Shown in pieces: positions 33,083 through 37,534 of a stretch of DNA of 37,534 nucleotides. A model generated the notes under the pieces. The model was not told where the DNA came from. It made no database searches and worked only from the letters and a program-made list of their open reading frames with translations. The position numbers and the translations under genes are program-made. The stretch is from Gammaproteobacteria bacterium (GTDB lineage Bacteria > Pseudomonadota > Gammaproteobacteria > Enterobacterales > Alteromonadaceae). Positions within the stretch are counted from its first letter, which is position 1. Each line of letters starts with the position of its first letter. Location: positions 1 through 37,534 of the forward strand of contig JAHIWM010000216.1 of assembly GCA_018815765.1 (NCBI GenBank), written 5' to 3'.

Positions 33083-33271
33083 TTAGTTATAACCGAGCTC
33101 TGCACAGTGATCGACCGCAGAGTCATAGCGTTTCGCTTTCACAGGTTCACAGTCGTCATCACGCCAGATTAAGCTTAAAGCTCTGCGCTCTTGCTGGGTT
33201 AAATCTTCGTTTATGCTACGGGCGCTGTATCCAAAGGTTTGCGCACTTTGCTGCTGTTTGATTGCACTCAT
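33083..33271 (-). CDS. Small uncharacterised protein (62 aa)
   Basis: The 62-residue ORF starts at an ATG with AGGAGAG 7 nt before it, a strong ribosome binding site, which is the main support for a real gene. The product is polar and probably cytosolic: SAIKQQQSAQTFGYSARSINEDLTQQERRALSLIWRDDDCEPVKAKRYDSAVDHCAELGYN is partly helical with two cysteines, no signal peptide and no membrane segment. I recognise no family. It converges with the MFS gene and borders an insertion-sequence remnant upstream, so it may be an accessory gene. Confidence 0.6.
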   Translation of the reverse strand: MSAIKQQQSAQTFGYSARSINEDLTQQERRALSLIWRDDDCEPVKAKRYDSAVDHCAELGYN

Positions 33272-33480
33272 CAGATGCTCTCCTGTCTTTTATTTATAAG
33301 CACTGCCGGGTAAGATTCGGACTTCCCAACAGCAGGCGAATTTGAAGCTTAACCCTGTCAAGATGAGCGCTAGCTGAACTGATTGCCTATTTTTTAATCA
33401 GCCAGTACTGCATCTTCTATTGCCCGATGGTCCCTGAATCCCCCTTAAAATCCCTTTGAATAGCAGTAAGCAGCGGTTTA

Positions 33481-33791
33481 GTTAACAATGCCCCGCCTTA
33501 TCGTCAATTGAAGATGGCACCGGAGCAGGATGCATCGAAATGCAGTGAAGAAGCGCTGTCAGCCAAATCATGGAAACTGTTATGGTTTAATCAAGAGAAA
33601 AGCCACTACCAGAAACGCCAGGAGCCCTGTTATGGCCGTATCGAACACTGGGGAGGGTGGAAAGATTGCAAACGAGCAGGAAAAGTATCGGTGAAAACCT
33701 TATAGCAAGGATGGTTCAAACTATAAACCGTCCTTGAAGGCTATGAGCTGGCACAGTCTCTTGATCAGAAAAACTTGTGATCAAGAGACAG
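33481..33791 (+). mobile_element. 3' remnant of an IS50/Tn5-type (IS4 family) insertion sequence
   Basis: The ORF 33508-33705 is the decayed C-terminus of an IS4-family transposase of the Tn5 kind: CSEEALSAKSWKLLWFNQEK, then YGRIEHWGGWKDCKRAGKVS. Reading on in frame gives KTL-stop-QGWFKL-stop-TVLEGYELAQSLDQKNL-stop (to 33780). The two internal stops are TGG to TAG and CAA to TAA changes of an expected LWQGWFKLQ. Eleven bases of the terminal repeat follow the stop: ACTTGTGATCAAGAGACAG (33773-33791). Its reverse complement, CTGTCTCTTGATCACAAGT, blends the IS50 inside end and outside end. No left end was found, so the element is truncated. The stretch 33272-33480 upstream holds nothing I can name. 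Confidence 0.85.
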
Positions 33792-33817
33792 GCCAATGAC
33801 TGCCTTTCTTTATACTT

Positions 33818-34690
33818 CTATAAAAATAACTTAGTGTATTGTGCAGGCATTTGCTGCAAAGCTTTGATCTGCACATCTTTGTAAAACACTTCAGCAGCTT
33901 CACTTTGCAACTGAATTTTGCCTTCGGTCAAAGGCTTGGTTTTGCCTTCTGGCGTGACATATCGGGAGTTTCTCAGCACCATCACCACATGACCGTTGAC
34001 TATATGCAGGCTCTGGCCTTCAAAACTAATCAGCTCCACTGTATTCCACTGCCCTGCTGGTTTTTCATGATTGTCTTTACGCAGCACAAAACCCTGCAGC
34101 TCTTCGCCTTTGCCAACCTTGAGGAAAGGCTGACTCTCATCCGCCACAGCATTCATAATAGACTCAGGCATAAAAGCGCGGATATCAATAGCCGAACCCG
34201 CTTGTTGCCAGTAATCACCGTTGTGGCCTTCCATGATCTGAAATTCCTGCGACATCATCCAGGAGCGGAAATACTCCTGCCCATGATCACCAATGGCGTG
34301 ATACAAAATGCCGCTGTCTTTGAGTTTATTCAGGCGAGGTGGCCACTTTTTGTCGCCCCAGCGAAATTGCAATTTTAAGTGGTAGTTTTTGTAGGAATTT
34401 TTACTGGTGACAGCACCATAGATTTCACCGCTGACCCGAAGCACAGGCTCACCGTTTTCCTGCTGCATGGTAAAAACTTTATAGGTGTCGTTGCCGGTAT
34501 TTAAACCAATTGGCGCTATCGGCTTACCATGCTCGTCTTTTGGTACTGAACCATCGTAAGACTCTTTATGCTTATAACTTAAATAGGTATCCCACTGACT
34601 CAGATTTTTATCCAGCAAAGGTTGCCAGTCAGCAGCCAGCGTGGAATAACTACAAAAGGCGATAGAAAAACACAGCAGTTTAAGTTTCAT
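33818..34690 (-). CDS. Secreted DUF1080 (3-keto-disaccharide hydrolase-like) protein
   Basis: The 290-residue product from the Met at 34690 has a signal peptide (KLKLLCFSIAFCSYSTLA) and a DUF1080 concanavalin-like beta-sandwich. Family signs are DWQPLLDKNLSQWDTYL at the start, NYHLKLQFRWGDKKWPPRLNKLKDSGILYHAIG in the middle, EFQIMEGHNGDYW and IQLQSEAAEVFYKDVQIKAL at the end. Some DUF1080 proteins hydrolyse 3-keto-glycosides; many are unassigned secreted sugar-acting proteins. GGAT is a weak ribosome-binding hint. It lies downstream of the S41 protease gene on the same strand but is cut off by a strong palindrome, so it is probably transcribed separately. Confidence 0.85.
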   Translation of the reverse strand: MKLKLLCFSIAFCSYSTLAADWQPLLDKNLSQWDTYLSYKHKESYDGSVPKDEHGKPIAPIGLNTGNDTYKVFTMQQENGEPVLRVSGEIYGAVTSKNSYKNYHLKLQFRWGDKKWPPRLNKLKDSGILYHAIGDHGQEYFRSWMMSQEFQIMEGHNGDYWQQAGSAIDIRAFMPESIMNAVADESQPFLKVGKGEELQGFVLRKDNHEKPAGQWNTVELISFEGQSLHIVNGHVVMVLRNSRYVTPEGKTKPLTEGKIQLQSEAAEVFYKDVQIKALQQMPAQYTKLFL

Positions 34691-34798
34691 TGTTTTATCC
34701 AATAATGAATGATTTCAATTGGATAGCAGTTTAATTCTTCACTGTAAAGCCTTTACCTTTAAATCAGGAGGTTAAGCATATTACGTTTTTTATTAAAA

Positions 34799-34845
34799 TG
34801 GGGTCAGATCACATTGTTAACAGTTAACAATGTGATCTGACCCCA
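34799..34845. repeat. Perfect 47-nt palindrome between S41 protease and DUF1080 genes
   Basis: The arms 34799-34821 (TGGGGTCAGATCACATTG plus TTAAC) and 34823-34845 are exact reverse complements with one central base. It begins 8 nt after the protease stop and on the minus strand is followed by ATTTTAATAAAAAA. Elements reading TGGGGTCAGA...TCTGACCCCA are familiar to me as dispersed repeats in gammaproteobacteria, some linked to REP-type transposases. It probably also works as a terminator. Confidence 0.9.
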
Positions 34846-34852
34846 AATTGAG

Positions 34853-37534
34853 TTACCACTTCAGCTTTTGTGCATCCTTGGCCATACCAGGTTTTAGAGG
34901 TTCAGCTTTCAGTTCAGGCACTGCTTTTTCCTGCAGCTGCTTTTGCAGCAGGCTGATGGCATAAGACAACTGTGCGTCCTGACCGCTAAAACTGGCGTAC
35001 GGCAAATTATCGACCTGCACGTCCGGACTTACTCCACGGCCTTCGATGATCCAGCGTCCATCTTTATCAAATTGCGCTGTTTCAGCCACGCGAGCCACGC
35101 CCATATCAGCTAACAAATTACGGCCAGATAACCAGACACCTGCACCAGCGGTTTGCTGTCCAATCACAGGGCCTAAACCTAAGCTTTTCACACCAGCGGC
35201 AAAAGTTTCGCCATCTGAATAGGTCAGTGGATCGGTCAATACCACCAACTGGCCACGGAAGCTTTGCTGCATATTGCCATAAGCTTTGCCTTGGGTTGGT
35301 TGCCAGAATGCCCAGACCCGGCGTAACAGCTTTTCAATCACCCAGCTATCGATATTACCGCCTCTGTTACGGCGAACATCAATAATCAAACCGGGTTTAT
35401 CCACGTTGGCATAAAACTCACGGGCAAAGTTACTGATGTCATTTGGCGTCATCGCATACAAATGCAAGTAGCCCAGTTGCTGCTTGCCTTGCTGTTCTAC
35501 CTGATGCTTTTTCTGCTGCACCCAATGCTGATACCTTAAAGTTTGTTCTTGTTGCGGGCTAACAGGCACCACTACTTTTTTAAAGGCTTTGCCGTCGCGC
35601 TCTAACTGCAACAGCACTTGCTGGCCTTGTTGTTGCTGTAATACCTGATGTAAATCCAGTACTGAAGCCACAGCCTTGCCATTGACCGCCAACAAGGTAT
35701 CACCGGCTTTAAGCTCTACTCCGGCGCTATTCAGTGGACTGGCAATAGAAGGTAGATCCGGGTCGGTCTGATAAATAGTCTGCACTATCAGTTTGCCATC
35801 GCGGCTGACAAATTCGCCGCCGAGGCTGGCTGCTTTACTGCTTTCACTGGCTTTGGCATAGTCGCCACCCCGCACTTGTGAGTGCAACACAGACAACTCG
35901 CCAATCAACTGCGCCAGCAAATCATCCAGTTCAAATCTGTCTGTGACTCTGTCGAGCAAAGGCTGATAGCGTCTTTTGGTGCTGCCCCAGTCCACACCAC
36001 GCATTGCAGGGTCAAATAAAAACTCCCGGTGCATCAGCCAGGCATCATGAAACATTTGTTGCCACTCAGCTTTGGGTGTCAGCTGAAGGCTGATCTTATC
36101 GATAGCCCAGGGTTCAGCCTCTTCCCCTTCCGGTGCTTTGGCTGTGGCAGAACCTAAGAAAAATCTATACTGGCCAGGCTCAGTTTCATACTGCAAATAC
36201 AATGACTTACCATCAGCGCTGCTTTGCAAGTTACGAACCTTGCCGGCAAAACTAAGTAACTTTTTATTTTCAGGCTCAATTTTTAGTGCACGCACAGCTC
36301 CTGCGTCGCCACTGTATTCAAACTCCTGTAAATACAAGTAATCGGCTCCTGCCTGCAGCTTTTGATAGTTTCCGGCCGCAACAGGTACTTGCCATAACTG
36401 ACCAGGTAAATCCTGCAGCGCAACAGCCTTGTTTTGCCCTTCTAAGCCCGCTGTCAGCTCAGTTTCAGCAGCAAAAGGAAATTGAGCTGAGCTATCCAGC
36501 GCATAAGCAAAGACCTGCGCTCTTTTATCAAAAGCCGGTCCCATATTACGATCGCCCCATGGGCCACCCGGGGTTGGTTTTAATTCGCGCTCAGACAAAA
36601 AATACAACCAGTCACCATCAGGGTGAAATGCAGGGCTAAAGGAGTTGTATTTATCCGTAGTGAGCAATTTGGCTTGTTGCTCTTTAACTGAATACAGGCC
36701 AATTTGCTGACGGCCTACGCCATCTTTCTCCGTGGTAAAAGCCAGTAAATTGCTGTTTTTATTCCAGCTCAGGTCACTGTATGGGCTTAAACCTGAACCA
36801 CTTTTATACACCAGCTGATTGCTGCCGGTTTTTACATCCAATAGCCACAACTGGCCTTGTTTATCATCATGCGCCAGATAACGGCCATCGGGTGACAAGG
36901 TTAAATTCCAGCGAAAACCGCGGCCATCTTTAGTCAGCTGTTTGCCTTGATCTGAGCCATCAGCAGCATATTGCCAAATTTCAGGTTCACCCGACTGGTC
37001 AGAAATTAAATACACCCATTTACCATCCTGACTGACCACTGCACTGCGGGCACGAGCCGTTTCAGGCACAGCCAGTTCGACAATACGTTGAGGCGCACGG
37101 GACAACACCTGCACTTTGCTGCGAAGCGTCAAAGCCAACTTTTCTTTAGCGAATCCAACTGAGCTGGAGGTCAAATACTTCAAAGGTTCAGTTAATAAAC
37201 GCTGACGCTGTTGGGGTGAGTCTGTGACTAAAACAGGCGCCTGGACGCTACTTTGGCCTGAGGCTAAATCCAGCAGTTTGATATCAGCGCCTGACTGGTA
37301 AATGACTTTGCCCTGATCGATTCGGGCAGAGCGCACAGCAAAATCCTGTGCAGTGGTCAGCTCGTTCAGTTGAGCCGATACAGGATCGTAGGACCATAAA
37401 TTCGGGTTGCCACCTGCATCGCTTACTAATACCAGTTGGCCTTGCCAGATCATAGGGTTACGTAACGATCCCTGATGGTCTGCCAATAAACGTTCAGCTT
37501 CAAGTTGTGAACCCAGTTTCCAGCGCCATAACTG
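34853..37534 (-). CDS. Tricorn-like S41 family peptidase, N-terminus outside window
   Basis: The frame is open to the window edge: codons before the track's start (QLWRWKLGSQLEAERLL) continue the protein, and the listed Met is only a TTG. The 893 visible residues comprise two WD40/TolB-like beta-propeller regions (for example SQDGKWVYLISDQSGEPEIW, SPDGRYLAHDDKQGQLWLLD and FHPDGDWLYFLSE). They are followed by a helical C1-type segment (EWQQMFHDAWLMHREFLFDPAMRGVDW), a PDZ domain (LKAGDTLLAVNGKAVASV) and the S41 catalytic domain. The catalytic serine lies in LTDPLTYSDGETFAAG, with IIDVRRNRGGN before it. Tricorn-like enzymes degrade peptides; in this group they are usually exported. The stop is followed by the 47-nt palindrome. 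Confidence 0.92.
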   Translation of the reverse strand, partial: QLWRWKLGSQLEAERLLADHQGSLRNPMIWQGQLVLVSDAGGNPNLWSYDPVSAQLNELTTAQDFAVRSARIDQGKVIYQSGADIKLLDLASGQSSVQAPVLVTDSPQQRQRLLTEPLKYLTSSSVGFAKEKLALTLRSKVQVLSRAPQRIVELAVPETARARSAVVSQDGKWVYLISDQSGEPEIWQYAADGSDQGKQLTKDGRGFRWNLTLSPDGRYLAHDDKQGQLWLLDVKTGSNQLVYKSGSGLSPYSDLSWNKNSNLLAFTTEKDGVGRQQIGLYSVKEQQAKLLTTDKYNSFSPAFHPDGDWLYFLSERELKPTPGGPWGDRNMGPAFDKRAQVFAYALDSSAQFPFAAETELTAGLEGQNKAVALQDLPGQLWQVPVAAGNYQKLQAGADYLYLQEFEYSGDAGAVRALKIEPENKKLLSFAGKVRNLQSSADGKSLYLQYETEPGQYRFFLGSATAKAPEGEEAEPWAIDKISLQLTPKAEWQQMFHDAWLMHREFLFDPAMRGVDWGSTKRRYQPLLDRVTDRFELDDLLAQLIGELSVLHSQVRGGDYAKASESSKAASLGGEFVSRDGKLIVQTIYQTDPDLPSIASPLNSAGVELKAGDTLLAVNGKAVASVLDLHQVLQQQQGQQVLLQLERDGKAFKKVVVPVSPQQEQTLRYQHWVQQKKHQVEQQGKQQLGYLHLYAMTPNDISNFAREFYANVDKPGLIIDVRRNRGGNIDSWVIEKLLRRVWAFWQPTQGKAYGNMQQSFRGQLVVLTDPLTYSDGETFAAGVKSLGLGPVIGQQTAGAGVWLSGRNLLADMGVARVAETAQFDKDGRWIIEGRGVSPDVQVDNLPYASFSGQDAQLSYAISLLQKQLQEKAVPELKAEPLKPGMAKDAQKLKW

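Noticed and set aside
33508-33705. 65-residue ORF as an independent small gene
   Set aside because: The frame continues past two stops with clear transposase-like sequence, so it is a pseudogene fragment of an insertion sequence.

Overview
The window looks like a chromosome segment from a marine or freshwater gammaproteobacterium of the Alteromonadales/Chromatiales type. Rheinheimera or a close relative is my best guess. This rests on the apt-dnaX-ybaB-recR-htpG block, the protein flavour (RsmS/YbaM, PriC, DinG, a TonB-dependent receptor paired with oxygenases) and two kinds of gammaproteobacterial intergenic repeat. It is inference from recall, not from a search. There are no rRNA or tRNA genes, CRISPR arrays or intact mobile elements.

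Layout. 1-4673 (minus): apt, dnaX, ybaB, recR and a truncated htpG, with a programmed -1 frameshift site inside dnaX. 4739-6909 (minus): a RiPP metallophore operon of HvfA/HvfB/HvfC type, closed by an unlisted 39-51 codon membrane-peptide ORF and a strong terminator. A DksA/TraR-type zinc-finger gene is divergent from it. 7418-13016 (minus): a TonB-dependent receptor followed by two genes for 2-oxoglutarate/Fe(II)-type hydroxylases with helical-repeat N-termini. 13503-17855 (plus): a tightly packed operon of dinG, a TSUP permease, priC and a histone-deacetylase-like amidohydrolase. 17863-18349: a tandem array of a 126-bp palindromic unit, then kynA (minus). 19631-21886 (plus): ComFB-like protein, RsmS, a DMT exporter and a periplasmic binding protein. 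21996-25640: DUF1993 with its OhrR-like regulator and a visible operator, an NTF2-like secreted protein, cytochrome b562, a PhzF enzyme and a DUF445 protein. 25781-28775 (minus): a periplasmic binding protein and a NIT-domain chemoreceptor. 28902-31641: a small membrane ORF, then a MocR-type regulator divergent from a GNAT and a PaiB-like protein, with AAACTGG operator candidates between them. 31757-33271: an MFS permease and a small protein. 33481-33791: the decayed 3' end of an IS50/Tn5-type insertion sequence. 33818-37534 (minus): a DUF1080 protein, a perfect 47-nt palindrome and a truncated tricorn-like S41 protease.

The most interesting parts are three. The first is the HvfABC-type operon, with its extra membrane peptide and a hairpin between precursor and enzyme genes. 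The second is the TonB receptor with two oxygenases. The third is the layout itself: both modules sit between apt and priC, genes that are near neighbours in E. coli, which suggests about 11.6 kb of accessory DNA inside an ancestral block.
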